This document shows, piece after piece, positions 18,305 through 32,980 of a stretch of 64,000 nt of DNA (the stretch's first letter is position 1; every line of letters begins with the position of its first letter). The translations under genes and the position numbers were made by a program. Source of the stretch: Prochilodus magdalenae (Eukaryota > Chordata > Actinopteri > Characiformes > Prochilodontidae); NCBI GenBank assembly GCA_024036415.1, contig JAMWET010006774.1:124001-188000 (forward strand), in the 5' to 3' direction. The notes under the pieces are model-generated. The model saw only the letters and a list, made by a program, of their open reading frames with translations. It was not told the origin of the DNA and did not search any database.

Positions 18305-19225
18305 CAGCATATCTCTCATAATGAACCTGAGAGATATTCACATACATACATACATGCATACATACATACATACATACATACAGAGTTACTGAAATACTTC
18401 TACCGATTATCAGCTGCTGACTGAAGTTAAAGTAAGATTCAGGTGTTTCCCATTCCAGTCTAATCAGATGAACTCCCATTCTGCCAAATTCTCCAATCTC
18501 GTTTGTAATCAATATTAATTGACAACTGAGCATGCGGAACACAAGAACCGGGTTCACAGAGCTACTAGAGTTACTAGTTACCAATGGTAGAGCATAATAG
18601 AAGACACTATTAATGGTCAATGGTACACTCACATTCAAGGAGAGTACATACATGTCGTTGTAAGACAGAACAATACTACTAATAAAATATTAATTAAAAA
18701 AACTAATATTTTCAGATATTTTAACCACTAAATTGCTAAATAGGAAATTTGCATGTAATTTGTAGGATCGTTACTATAATAATACCCTAATAATATGGAT
18801 TATAACTGACGTGTAAACTTGTTTAATGGGGTATATATTTTACAAACTACTCTACTGGTGTGTTTCAGCTCTTACCTGCGTGTTCTGTATCTCTGCACGC
18901 GTGTGTTTGTGTGTGTGATGAAGTCTCTCCTTTTATATGCTGACCTACGATGCTTCTTGCTGTGCAGACGATGCTATGAAGCACGTTCTGCTCACCTCGA
19001 ACCTCTCACCACAAAACGCAAACAGCAGCCTCTCTTATTGAGATCATCGTTATGAAATGAGTTAGCATTGTGTGCTGAACCGCAGATAAGAATCATATGG
19101 CTTGGTAAATTTGAAAGCTCTAAGCACAAAGCACGCAGACCCTATTCCCAGAATGTGTACCCCAACTCTTGTCCTGATTCCAACTAAGCAGTGAAGTGCA
19201 GAGACCCCTCGAAACACAAAGCACA
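18305..19225. repeat. Promoter-containing segment, copy 2
   Basis: Tandem duplicate of 15760-16760. Differences include a longer (CATA)n run and a GTGTGT expansion between TATA box and exon. The roughly 1 kb present between segment 1 and its minisatellite is missing here. Confidence 0.8.
18876..18937 (-). promoter_or_regulatory. Distal duplicate promoter and first exon of copy A
   Basis: The same TATAAAAGGAG box is at 18931-18937. The exon ends ACACGCAG|GTAAGAG (donor at 18874-18875). The donor here (GTAAGAG) is a better consensus than the proximal copy's GTATGAG. It could serve as an alternative start for copy A, or the first exon of a copy that was lost. Confidence 0.55.
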
Positions 19226-19282
19226 AACTATAGTGACTATAGTAACTGGACAACATGCTTTTACACCTGAACTACGAGCCAG

Positions 19283-19445
19283 GACACTCTTCACTGCTCT
19301 TGTGAAGTTTGACTGGGCCGCACGTCAGGACAATGTACACTGCTCTAGTAAAGTTTGACCTGACTGCACATTGGGACACTCTTCACTGTTCCACTGAAGT
19401 TTGACTGGGCCGCATGTCGGGATGCTTTTCATTGGACTGAGAGCC
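19283..19445. repeat. Short 46-bp minisatellite array
   Basis: Three to four diverged units with the same right edge (ATTGGACTGAGAGCCAGGAG) as the array ending at 18245. Confidence 0.75.
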
Positions 19446-19934
19446 AGGAGACTTGGGAGTTGTATAGAAGAAAACAATGTACACCTAAATGAAAAATTAA
19501 AATTAAAATGGTGTGACTTTCATCCCTGAGATATCTCTGTAAGCATTTATTAACCCATGGGAAACAAAAAGGTCCATTACAGAATGGCACAAATGGCAGA
19601 ACAAGATACTCCAACTGGCCAGAAGTTTTTAGGCTTGCAAAAATATGGTGTTTGTAGTGTCTTTCTGTGATTTTGTACCTTCTGTCTTGTCATGCTTTTT
19701 ATTGCCAAACTATCTATCAGTGGTACGGAATCCAAATACCCATATTGTTGTTGTGTAGAAATACAGAATCTAGAAACCTGGATTCTCACACCATTCTCAC
19801 ATCTCTTAGTTGTTTCTGAAAATACTGAGAAAAAATGAGAACCAGTGTGCACTCTGGGGCACGTCTCCGGAAGGAGGTGTGGGATTGCAGGTCTGTTGGG
19901 AGGGAGGATAAAGGTTACCAGGAACAATAATTGA

Positions 19935-20280
19935 TGATAGATTTAGACTGGTATGATCAATATTTATTGAGCTACACATACAGAAGTAGTGTCTCTCAGT
20001 ATGGCGTTGGGCCACCACGTTTGTTAACCCAGCATGCCAGACGTCTCGGCATGGAGTTGTAGAGGTTCCCAATGGTGTCCTGTGATAATCCATCCCATGC
20101 AGCTTGAATATCCTCACACAGTTCCTGCAGATGCTGCTGAGTCACTCCATGACATCATTGCAGTCTTTGGTGACGGTGACATGGCTCTGGTCATCATAAT
20201 GGTCTGTGTGCATGTAGTCCTGCGTGGTGCAGCCGTCCACTAATGGTGCAACAGGATGACTTATGGAGGACATCACAGCT
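19935..20280 (-). mobile_element. Tc1/mariner transposase C-terminal fragment
   Basis: On the minus strand the frame gives a Tc1-type C-terminus: LQELCEDIQ, LSQDTIGNLY, SMPRRLA and a Gly-Gly-Pro-Thr-Pro-Tyr end. Catalytic residues are not included. A sister fragment in the opposite orientation is at 30361-30650. Confidence 0.7.
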
Positions 20281-20731
20281 CACTGAATGTCTGGATCAGA
20301 TGCTTGTTTTTCTCACAACATCAAACCTATCTACCAAGTTTTATTCCTGTTGGGTGATTTTTTTTTGATGATGATAAGGACATATAGATATATTGGTTCT
20401 AAGGGGCATAAAAGCGTGAAGGTCCTGGTGAAACCTGATACTAAAACTTATTTACATTTTTGACAAGATAACATTGTGCAAAGTTGCTAAGAAACTATGC
20501 ATCAGCCATGAGTAAGAAAGTGGAGGGAGATTAAAGATGTCAGATAAAGGCAAACTGATGTCGTTTGGTTGTGCTTCCTAGAAATGGTTAACCTCAAACT
20601 TCCTCTTTATCTTGTGGTTTGTGAGTTGTCTGATGTACTGCCACTTTTCTTCATGTTTAATGTTTAAAGTTCTAATATGTCTTAAGGCAGCTGCTAGTGC
20701 AGTGTTATAATGTGTGCATGTTGTTATTGTA

Positions 20732-22260
20732 CAGTGGGGTGCGAAAGTTTGGGCAGCATTGTTAATTTTCCTGATTTACCTTTATAAAGCATTGATTGTT
20801 TGGATAAAAAAATTCCGTTAAATATATCATATAGGGGACAAACACAGTGATATTTGAGAAGTGAAATGAAGTTTATATGATTTACAGAAAGTGTGCAATA
20901 ATTGTCTAAACAAAAGTAGGCAGGTGCATAAATTTGGGCACCAAAAAAAAACCTTTAGTAGATCCTCCTTTTGCAGAAATAACAGCCTCTAAATGCTTCC
21001 TATAGCTTCTAATGAGAGTCTGGATTGTGGCTGAAGGTATTTTAGACCATTCTTCTTTACAAAACATCTCTAGTTCATTCAGGTTTGATGGTTTCCGAGC
21101 ATGGACAGCTCTCTTTAAGTGACACCACAGATTTTCAATAATATTCAGGTCTGGGGACTGAGATAGCCATTCCAGAACGTTGTACTTGTTCCTCTGCATG
21201 AATGCATTAGTAGATTTTGAGCAGTGTTTAAGGTCGTTGTCTTGTTGGAAGATCCAGCCCCGGCGCAGCTTCAGCTTTGTCACTGATTCCTGGACATTGG
21301 TCTCCAGAATCTGCTGATATTGATTGGAATCCATGCGTCCCTCAACTTGAACAAGATTCCCAGTCCCTGTACTGGCCACATAGCCCCACAGCATGATGGA
21401 ACCACCACCAAATTTTACTGTATGTAGCAGGTGTTTTTCTTGGAGTGCTGTGTTCTTTTTCCTCCATGCATAACGCCCCTTGTTATGCCCAAATAACACA
21501 GCACCTTATTCCAAAATGAAGCTGGCTTCTCCAAATGTGCTTTAGCATACCTCAAGCGGCTCTGTTTGTAAAGTGGGCAGAGAAAAGGCTTCCTCTTACT
21601 TCCCATACAGAAATCTCCTTGTGAAGCTGGCTTCTTTAAAATGTGACTCCATTAGATCATGTTGTAGGTCCTCAAGCGTTGCTGACTGTTTCTCAAATCT
21701 CTGAGATTCAAAATTTTTCTTGGTCTGCTTGGGACTTGAACTGTATCCTTCTTTCCCTAATGTTTCTCACAGTGACTGGCTGAAATCTCATCTTTGTGTT
21801 TCAGGTCATTTGAACCAGTCGGTGAACAATCTTTGTTTTCAGGTCATTTGAAAGTTGTTTTGAGACTCCCATGCTGCAACTCTTCAGAGAAGATGCAAAG
21901 AGGAGAAAAACTTACAATTGCCCCCCTTAAATACCCTTTCTCATAATTGGAGTCACCTGTGTATGGAGGTCAAGGGTCACTGAACTTACCAAACCAAATT
22001 TGAGTTCCAATAATTAGTTCTAAAGATTTTGAAATCAATAAAATGACAGCAGTGCCCACATTTATGCACCTGCCTACTTTTGTTTAACCAATTATTGCAC
22101 ACTTTCTGTAAATCATATAAACTTCATTTCACTTCTCAGATATCACTGTGTTTGTCCCCTATATGATATATTTAACAGAATTTTTTATCCAAACAATCAA
22201 TGCTTTATAAAGGTGAATCAGGAAAATTAACAACGCTGCCCAAACTTTCGCACCCCACTG
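20732..22260 (-). mobile_element. Tc1-type transposon, near full length, inactive
   Basis: The element is flanked by TA (20730-20731 and 22261-22262). Its ends are inverted repeats of about 210 bp starting CAGTGGGGTGCGAAAGTTTG and ending CAAACTTTCGCACCCCACTG. On the minus strand it codes for a Tc1 transposase. Readable parts include FQQDNDLKHCSKS (second catalytic Asp), DLNIIENLW (third acid, Glu) and KEEWSKIP. Just upstream, FWNKVLC runs straight into LFGHNKGRYAW. The stretch that should carry the first catalytic Asp-Glu is deleted and the frame is shifted, so it cannot make active transposase. Confidence 0.9.
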
Positions 22261-22959
22261 TAGCTGAATGCAAGCACTTATTTTTCCACCAGATATTAAT
22301 TTAGAATTTGGTGGTCAAAAGCTTTAGTGCTTTGCTTTGAAGGAGGAAAAAACCTGCAAGACTGTTGTTTAAACAGGTTCAAACAAGGCTATAGAGATCA
22401 ATACACCCCAAAAACGGTAAAACAGTTAATAAAAAATGTGGCTGCTACTGTACTACTGTCCCTACGGTCAGGAAACCGCAAGCTTGGGCCAAGCCTATAC
22501 TGAAACTCGATAGAATACAAAACAGCAGTACACCATGACCATGCTGATGGTCTTGCATGACTGCCAATGCAAGTTAAAGACAAGATAAACCCTGGTGATG
22601 TGTTCTGTGTAAGCCAAGTAGAAACTTTACCGCTCAGCTCCAGTGAAATTACTGTACTCTCCAAATACAACCTCCTACATGAATAACAGGTTTCATCTGT
22701 AGCTGTTTAGCCCTACTGAACTCCTCAGTCACTGAGGGCTCGCTAACTCAAACTGACCTTACTCACAGCATCAATCAAAGCCATTACACGTGTTGTGGAT
22801 TCTGTGAATGCTAGAAGTTTATTAGATATTCATATCAGTCAGAAACAGTCATTTTTCACACTGATTTGAACGATTTAGGAAATGTTTATTGTATGCTTAA
22901 CATTAAAAATTCAAAAAGGAAAGATTAACAAAATGTAAAAGATTTTTTTTGGTTTTTTT

Positions 22960-23035
22960 TGCTACATTGATAAATTCTGATCTGATCAGACCACGTCCTC
23001 CTTCATGAGGTTTTCAGGATCTGTCTCTCTCCAAT
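22960..23035 (-). other. 3' UTR exon of copy B, without AATAAA
   Basis: TTTTTTCTAG|ATTGGAGAGAGACAG on the minus strand matches the last exon of copies A and C. At the place where A and C have AAAATAAAA, this copy has an uninterrupted A run (GTAGCAAAAAAAACC), so the polyadenylation signal is gone. Confidence 0.6.
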
Positions 23036-23890
23036 CTAGAAAAAACAACATTTAATAGAACTCAGTCACATGATCTACTGGTTCCTGAATGTTATATTAC
23101 AGTTAGAGATGAGACGTGGTACTGTTCCACCTTCAGGAGGTCCCATCCCAGCTCCAGGAGATCCACTAACCTGCAGCGGTAACACTTACTATGTGTCCTG
23201 TACTCTAATGCACTATAAATGCATTTATGAGGCTTCATTATAATAATCGGCATAACCTTATTTAATGTCTCTTAAGTAGTTATAATGACATGCATAATAA
23301 TTAATAATGAAAATGTATACAACTTTATAATTTCATAACACATTATAACATCTGCCCATATGAACACTGGAGACACTGATGCTGTAATTCACTATAACAC
23401 TTTATAAACACAGTCACTTTAAACGTTTTTAATTGTTCAGTAAATTTTATTTTCACTACATTATACCCCACAGAGCATTATAAGAGCATTATGATACCTG
23501 ATATTATAAAGCTGCATATCCTTATATAGAGTATAGAGTGTTATGCATGTAATTATGACTAGTAGTAGTAACTATAGAGGCTTATGCCTGGTAGTATAAG
23601 GTATTATGAATGCATTGAGACACTGTTATGATAAAGGATTCATAGAAAGTGTTGCCAAGATGTTATGTGATAATAACAGGCCCAATAACCTGAAAGTCTC
23701 TAAGAGCCACTTCTGAACACTGGGTCTTATGGACCACCTGCAGCTGGAACTCTGTGGACAGGAAGTGAACCCCATAATAAAGTCATACCTTCAAACCACA
23801 GGGTAGGTGATGTAGGAGGCAATACCACACTGGTTGTTCTTGTTCCTGGACATCTTGATGTAGCCCTTATCACCCCATAAAGGACCCTGG

Positions 23891-25822
<1,932 letters not shown>

Positions 25823-25829
25823 TCAGTAA

Positions 25830-26300
25830 AATTCATTACACAATCACTAAACTTCATTATCCAGTCAGTAGACTTCACTAACTAATCACTAAACCTAAAT
25901 AACCATCACTTAACGTTATTACCCAATTACTAAACTTCATTAACCAAATACTGAAATTTATTAGCCAATCACTAAACTTAGTTAGCCAATCACTAAATGT
26001 CATTAACCATCCCTAAATTTCATTAACCAATTTCATTAACCCATTGCAATTACTAAACTTCATAAACCAATCAGCAAACCTTATTAACCAATCAGCAAAC
26101 TTCATTGGTTACTAAACTTCGAACCAATCAGTTAACTTCATTAGCCAATCAGGAAATTTTTATTAACTAATCAGAAAAACTTTTTTAAATGATTACTAAA
26201 CTTCATTAACCAATCAGTTAACCTCATTAACCAATCAGTTAACCTCATTAACCAATCAGTTAACATCATTAACCAATCAGTTAACATTATTAACCAATTG
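25830..26300. repeat. 21-bp TTCATTAACCAATCA minisatellite, intron 5 of copy B
   Basis: About 20 degenerate units of TTCATTAACCAATCACTAAAC type. It is the reverse complement of the array in intron 5 of copy C (48990-49850), so in gene orientation it is the same repeat at the same place. Confidence 0.85.
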
Positions 26301-26939
26301 CTAATTATTAACCGATTACTGCTTTAAGCCTATAAATAATTAGTCGTTTGTTTAGGCTATTAGTTGTCATTGTGCACACTCCAAATAATGCTACACTGTT
26401 GACACCTGAGGAACAAACAGAGCTCCCCCTCCACCTGTACAATCCAAATTTTACCCCAGATGATGAGTAACATTTCATTTCTGAGTGTCACCTGATTTGT
26501 AGTGCCGAAAGCTTGCTTGGGAGGCATCTATGGCCACAGCAATGGGTCCAATTGTGGCTACAAAGTACTTCAGATAGTTCTCATCTCCAGAGGACACTAC
26601 GTAGTACCCATGGCATGTAGCCACAACATTTTGTGGCTTATACTGGCACCACCCATTCTGGAGACAGAAAGGGAAAAAATGAGAACAAGTTGATGGACAG
26701 ATAACCTCCTACTTCAGAAACGTCGCTTCTCATAGGTGTTGCCTCACCCGGGCAAGATAGGGATAGGTGATTTCTGCCTCCAGGCCTTTAACGAACAACA
26801 TGTACTCGAAGGCCCTGTGTGGCCAACCTCTATTGCAGCCATTGTTTCCATACTCCCGGGAGCAGTCCACCAGCTGTTGCTCGCTCAGAGATATCAGCTG
26901 TCTCGTGTTCCGGAACATCTGACCCTCCAGTGCCCCTGT

Positions 26940-28831
26940 CTGAAAGAGATCCAGGTAGAGTCAGAGAGTCCAGTCAGAGAGTGCTCAGTTCCAGGCCCGG
27001 GGGAATGTACTTCTGACTGGAGACTTTAATGCCAGAACCGGCACAGAACCTGACATCATTGACACACAGGGCAACAAACACGTGTTCAGCCAGAACCTGC
27101 TATTCTTCACCAACAGAGCTGGAGAGAAACCACCTAGACTCTACAGTACACAAGAGCAGTAAGGAGCTGCTGCATCTCTGTTCGACCCCAGGTTTATTCT
27201 GAACAGAGCTCAAGCATTTAGATAAAAGCTTTAAACCACCTAGACTCTACAGTACGGACAATGGACACAGTAAGGAGCTGCTGACTACACACATCTAAAC
27301 AAAGTTACAGTATCTACCCTTAACTCCTTAATCCTCCTTAATCAGGTCTGTCTCTATCTCTTTCTCTCTTACTTTCTCTATCTCTATCCTTCTTTCTCTC
27401 TTTCTTTCTGAATAGCAGGATCACATCAGAACCCCCAGACGGCGTAGAGGCACCTGAGGGATCAGCGCCAGGATGTGTTCATCACCCGGCAGACACACTT
27501 AGAACCAATCCCTGCCTTATTTCCGCTCCACCCCTGGCTCTCCTTTCAGAATGCGATCTAATCCAGACTGGATCTAATCAGCCCCACCTCTCTGTTGTCT
27601 CTCGTATGACCTGAGGACCGTTGACCTGACGCGGTTTTACGTCTCTAGAGGTAGGGTCTGTCCTGATGTTGTTGCTTGAGATGGGAGAGTGGTTCTTTTC
27701 GGCAAAATGTTAGCTATACAAATACAGATGCTGATTGATGATTCAAACTGAGAGGACACACTAGACCAATCAAACGGAGAGTTGTTGGATGTTTAAGCTA
27801 GGGTTTCCTGATTGTTGTGTTGATGATGGAGAATGCCCTGCGAGTCATCGGCAAGATGTCTGCACAAGTGACTAAAGAGACCCATTCATTTGAATATGTT
27901 CTCTGTTAAACTGAGATCTGAGATGACCGCTGGTCTGTAAGATAACCCCTGTAGAAGCATTTTATGGTTATTCTCTTCATAACGTGTAATACGCTGATGT
28001 CTCGGCACTACCTAGTGAAATTTCCCATTCCACCTTAAATGGTGCAGCAGTTACATTCTGGCACCTGAGGTTTCACAGGGACATTTAAGGTGGCACTGGG
28101 AAATTCAGTCATGAAGTTAGAGATTAAAAAGCTATGATCAGCTTCATATCACTAAAGAAGTCCCCCCATTTCATTAGTGGTAGATTCCAAACCACCTTCC
28201 CTTGTAACTGTGGGTGGGGGGTTTGGGTGTGGGGGCGGGATGTTTACACTCGAAAACAAGGGATATGGGGTAAAAATAAGAAATGGGATTGGACCTTACT
28301 GTTCAGCCCAGGGCTGTAGTGTAGTTGGTTATGTTGTGACAGACATGTATCCCCATAAACAGCCATGCCCCCTTTCTGATCACTGCTCAGTCCAGGTAGT
28401 CCTCAAACTGAAAAAACATCAGTAGCAGCCATACAGATGGGCTCCCAATGCAGCTGAGAAACTCTTACAGATGTTCTGTTCTGCAGAGGTAACGGACAAA
28501 ATCTGGCTCTGACTGGCAGGTATGTAGAGGAGTGCCACAGCCTGAGGCAGAGAGACCTGTACTACAAACATATCAGAGATAAACACTCCAGTACGGTTAG
28601 TAACGAGACCCCCCAGTTCAGCAGACTTTCAGAATTTAGAGCTTATTAGGAGAGTGCTGAACACTACTCTGACTGGAAGGGGGGCGACATAGTTAAGGCA
28701 TCACCTCAGATATGATTATATAATGTACATAGTTAAATACATATAATATTTATTGTATATAATACTGTTAATATATAATATAGAGAGTTTATAAATCCTT
28801 CTTCTACCTCGTCTGTCCTGCTGTTACTCAC
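26940..28831. other. Intron 3 of copy B
   Basis: Mostly unassigned. A CT-rich microsatellite (CTCTATCTCTTTCTCTC) lies at 27348-27415, at the position where copies A and C have large AG/CT arrays. A short LINE-like string GATTTTTAATGCCAG-type text near 27015 was too weak to call. Confidence 0.5.
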
Positions 28832-29044
28832 CGCAGCGAAGGCCCAGCAGGATAGACACGTGTCCATTTGCTGGTTTTTAACTGGAGTCACGTAGCCCTC
28901 TTTCCACCAGTCTACATGACTGGGCAGAGCGCCGACACGTGTCTTTCTGAGGTCTGCAGTTGCACTGGGAACCTCTGTTATGTTGAAGGATCCCAGACAG
29001 CCGCTGAACCTGGCCTAGTACTCCTGGTTATCCTTTTAAAGTGA

Positions 29045-29700
29045 CAGAAGATGGAGATGCAGATGGTTAAGAAGGAGATGGTGGAGAGGGAGATGGAGAA
29101 GTTGATGGTGAAAAGGAAGATGGTGGAGAGGTAGATGGTGGAAAAGGAGAAGGAGATGATTGAGAAGGAGATGGTGAAGATGGATATGATGGAAAAGGAG
29201 ATGGTGTTGAGGGAGATGATGGAGGAGAGGATGGATAAGGAGATAGTAGAGAAGGAAATGGTTTATAGGGAGATGGTGGAAAGGGAGATGATGGAGAGGT
29301 AGATGGTTGAGAGGGAGATGATGGAGAGGGAGATGATGGAAAAAGAGATGAAGAGGGATATGGTGAAATATGATGGAGAAATATGAGAGAGGGCAGAAAG
29401 AGATGTTGGAGAGAGAGATGATGGAGATGGAAATGGTTTAAAGGGAGATGGTGGAGAGGGAGATAATGGAGAAGGAGACAGTGTAGAAGGACATGTTGGA
29501 AATGGAGATGATGGAGAGGGAGTTGGTAGAGAAGGAAAAGATAGAGAGTGAAATGATGTAGAAGGAGATGGTGGAGAGGGAGATGGTAGACAGGTAGATA
29601 GTGAAAGAAGGAGAAGGTGGAAAGGGGGGTAATGAAAAAATACATGGTGGAGGAAGATGGTGGAGAGGGAGAAGGTGGAGGAGGAGAGGGTTGGGGATTT
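29045..29700. repeat. GGAGATGGTGGAGA minisatellite, intron 2 of copy B
   Basis: Purine-rich units of about 12-15 bp (GGAGATGATGGAGA and variants) fill intron 2, about 650 bp long compared with 230 bp in copy A. Pro-Ser-rich apparent frames read through it and are artefacts fused to exon 2. Confidence 0.9.
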
Positions 29701-30360
29701 AATGATCCACTCCTGAGATGTAAAGCTTCTAGACAGCCCATAATAACTGAACAGCTAACAGCTGCAGGTCTCAGTATAAGGTATCTCACCATGTCTGAAA
29801 ACTGGTTCATCCCGAGTCTGTAGCTCTTAATTCCCTGGTCAGCCAGCAGGTTGTGCTCCAGGACCATCTTACGATTGTCCAGCCAGATCATCTTACGCTG
29901 AGACTCCTCCTCCTCTGACCCGTAACTCTTACCTGATAGACACACATACACTCCTTTAGTCCAAACACATGCTAACCCTGCACATCCTGGTCCCACACTG
30001 CTGATGATGTTAGTTTACAGTTACACACAGCTACTGTTTATTTACTGAAACTGAGGAAATAGTTTTACAGTAGTTTCTGTGTTATCCTCACAGATATTTT
30101 AATATCAGTAATTTTATGTTCAGCAGGGGGCGCTATACCTTAATATATACTCACCAAACTTCTCTTTCCATGCGTGAAACTCCAGATCCTCCAGAGAGAC
30201 ACTGGCTGCTCTGGCCATGACCACAAGAACGGCGACAGCAATCAGAACCCTCATTCTGCACAGAGTAGGAGTGAGTGAGGGTTAAAAGAGGTTTGGGTAA
30301 TAACCACATTCACATATTTAAATCTGCACCATATACATGGTTTAGACAAGAAATGGTTTA

Positions 30361-30650
30361 TTGTCACACGTCACGTTTCCAGAAGGCCTGGTGTCACTCC
30401 ATCTCCACCCCTACTGCACTATCTGCAGGAACTGTGTGAGGATATTCAAGATGCATGGGATGCATTATCACAGGACACCATTAGGAACCTCTACAGCTCC
30501 ATGCCAAGACGTCTGGCATGCTGGGTTAGCAAACATGGTGGCCCGACGCCATACTGAGAGGCACTACTTCTGTAAAACCATAAATATTGATCATATCAGT
30601 CTAAATCCATCATCATGTACTGTTCCTGGTAACCTTTAACTTCCTTCCCC
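30361..30650 (+). mobile_element. Tc1/mariner transposase C-terminal fragment
   Basis: The plus frame at about 30420-30560 reads LQELCEDIQDAW, LSQDTIRNLYS and SMPRRLACW, then ends with GGPTPY and a stop. This is the end of a Tc1-family transposase. It sits in the intron between the non-coding first exon and coding exon 1 of copy B. Confidence 0.7.
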
Positions 30651-31301
30651 ACAACACTGCATTTCCACACCTCCTTCTGGATGTAGATGTTCTTTTGATG
30701 ATGAGTGTAAATGATTACATTACCAGCTCATTTATTCAGGTCGATTTAAATATGGGTTTAAATAAAACCAAGTTGAATTTAGCTAATCATGTGTAACATT
30801 AGCCAATATGGCTGGCTAGCTGGATTAGCCTTGAGAGCTGAGAGTAAGACTATGCAGTTTAAAGCTTGAAAACATTTGACTTTGACTTTTAAAGGCAGAA
30901 TTGGCAAGTCAGGCAAAGACTACAACTCCCAGCAGGTACTGCGAGTGACTTCATTGGTGGCCGCCATTTTTGGTTTTGGAGAAAGAACCAAATTAAAGGT
31001 ATAAAAACCACCCGGATCAACAACGACACTTTAATTCCCTAGTGTCTTTGTTGACACCCCAGCATTCATGCATAGCAGAAACTGAGCTGGATATCAGAAA
31101 GTGGCTTCCCTGCTGTTTGCCAGTTGATACAGTTGCCTTGCTGATTTATTGTACCTAAAAGCCACTAACTTTTCACAGTGCACAAATTTGGGCTGTAACA
31201 AATGACAGTGTTCATAGTCCAATATCCTATCAGTCATTAAAGCGAGTGATAGACCATTCAGATTATGCAGCACTCAATTACTAAATTGCTCTTTATGTAG
31301 C

Positions 31302-31850
31302 TGTTAGACAAAAGACTTTGAGACCGACGTGTGCAGAATAAAAAAAAACAGAAACGGTTTATTTACCAACAGGCAATCTCAGCAAGCACCAGTAAACAGC
31401 GAAACAATGGGAGAAGCTAAATCAGAGTCAGGGACAGGCGGAGGTCAGAACCAGGTAGTACAAGCAGCGGGGGCAAACAAGTTTACAGGGGAAGACCGAA
31501 GGGGAAAACCAAAGTGAGAAAGCAGAAATTCATACCATAGAGTCAGAGCACGAGCAAAAGGGATTAAGCGAAAGAGTAGTAGAGGAACAAAGGGAGTCGG
31601 AAACGAGAATACAAGAAAGGACCGCCCAGGATTGCTCAACACTGTTTGGGAAAGCTTCGCAGGGAACCCGTCTGAAACACAGCCTTAAATACAGGCAGTA
31701 ATTAGACACAGCTGGAGTTAAAACTCGGGCGATCTAGAGCGAATCACAGAGTCCGAGCAGGGGCGCATAGACATGACGTCATCGAGCGTGGCCCTCTGGG
31801 ATGTGGAGTCGCGAAAAGCGGAGAAGCCGGGGAGATGCGAAGATGTGACA
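31302..31850 (-). mobile_element. Solo LTR (549 bp, gypsy-like)
   Basis: It begins TGTTAGACAAAAG and ends AGATGTGACA (TG...CA ends). On the minus strand it has a TATTTAAGG box and, near the far end, AATAAACC before a short R/U5-like tail. The flanks GTAGC and GTACC could be a 5-bp target duplication with one mismatch. No internal retroelement sequence adjoins it. Confidence 0.7.
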
Positions 31851-32437
31851 GTACCTACCAGTTTTTACATTAAGACTGACTTTGATTCATGTATTTGCTA
31901 GCCAAAAATAAAAACAATACAGATGAAACATCAGCTATTGACGTGATTGCCGAAAGAAATAAGATTCACATTGCTTACGTCCCAGAGTGAACGCACCTCA
32001 GAGCTTTAAGACTGCCATGAGAATACATTCCAATCACTGTTAATCAGCTGCATCTTGTTACTTACATTTTCTGGAGTTTAATATTCAAAAGGTTTTGCGG
32101 TATTTAATAGGCTGGTAACAAAGTAGGAATAAGTGTGTCATTGTAGCTGTAAGACTATAATAACATGGAAAATTAGCTTAAGAAAGATCAGCAGGTTGTT
32201 TTAAGAAATATGATGTAAAGATATATATGTGAATTTTTGGTGCGAGACTGAACTGAATTCTGATTTAGTGTCTGGTTATGTTTGTATAAACACTAAGATT
32301 GCCAAGCACTAATAGAGTATTTGACTTCAGTAATGATTACCCACAGTATACTACTACAATTAATTTATTAACCACTTATTGTTTTAATAGAAAGGTAGCG
32401 CAACATTTGTAGGTTATTGCAAATTGTTACTGTAACC

Positions 32438-32770
32438 AGTGGTGGATGAAGTACATCAACCTTGTACCCGAGTTAAAGTAGTTCCCCAAGATAAACTCCT
32501 CCTCCCGTGTCAGTAGAACCTTCCTCCCTTTAACCTCCACTGGAGTGACAGTACTAAATGCTAAGAATCCAGGAATAAGCTTGTTTTGTTTGGACATTTT
32601 ATGTTTTTATGTGCATGTAAGTCAAAAGGAAGGACAGATTTCTCATAATGCAGTGGAGTAAACAGTCAGGTATTGAGATGTGGTGGAGGTGAAGTAAGAA
32701 GACACCCAGTATGGAAACACTTCAGTACAGATACAATTACATTTACTTCATTACTGTCACGCACCAACTA
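32438..32770. repeat. CAGTGGTGGA-type non-autonomous DNA repeat
   Basis: It starts CAGTGGTGGATGAAGTACAT, the terminal signature of a very common fish MITE-like family, and has the matching internal text (AATGCAGTGGAGTAAAC). A relative is at 41026-41320. Confidence 0.55.
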
Positions 32771-32888
32771 TAACAATACTGTAGCACCCCACCATGGACA
32801 CGTCTACCAGTTCGTTTACATTAGCATTCATTTATGAACTTGTATAATGGTGTGGGTGTGTGTTTGTGTGTGTGTGTTCAGTCCTTAC

Positions 32889-32980
32889 CTGTGTGTTATG
32901 CACTGTAGGTCTGTATGTGTGGGTTGGCGTGTAAGATGAAGTCGGTATGTTTGACCCCCCTGCTCTGGTTTTTATTCTGA
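32889..32980 (-). promoter_or_regulatory. Promoter and non-coding first exon of copy B
   Basis: On the minus strand a weak TATA-like CAGAATAAAAACC (about 32967-32979) is followed by an exon of about 50-60 bp ending CATAACACACAG|GTAAGGAC, donor at 32887-32888. It is placed 2.6 kb upstream of coding exon 1, as expected from the other copies. Confidence 0.5.

Noticed and set aside
26736..27029. Antisense frames over cathepsin exon 4 (also at 13253, 47456 and 61333)
   Set aside because: They are complements of conserved coding exons and match no protein type.
29015..29017. Selenocysteine or programmed readthrough at the copy B stop
   Set aside because: The codon is TAG, not TGA. Another copy has Gln there, and no special element is visible.
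29067..29996. 309-codon minus frame with Pro-Ser-rich tail
   Set aside because: It is exon 2 of copy B read through the donor into the intron 2 minisatellite. The 269-codon frame at 14136-14945 in copy A is the same artefact.
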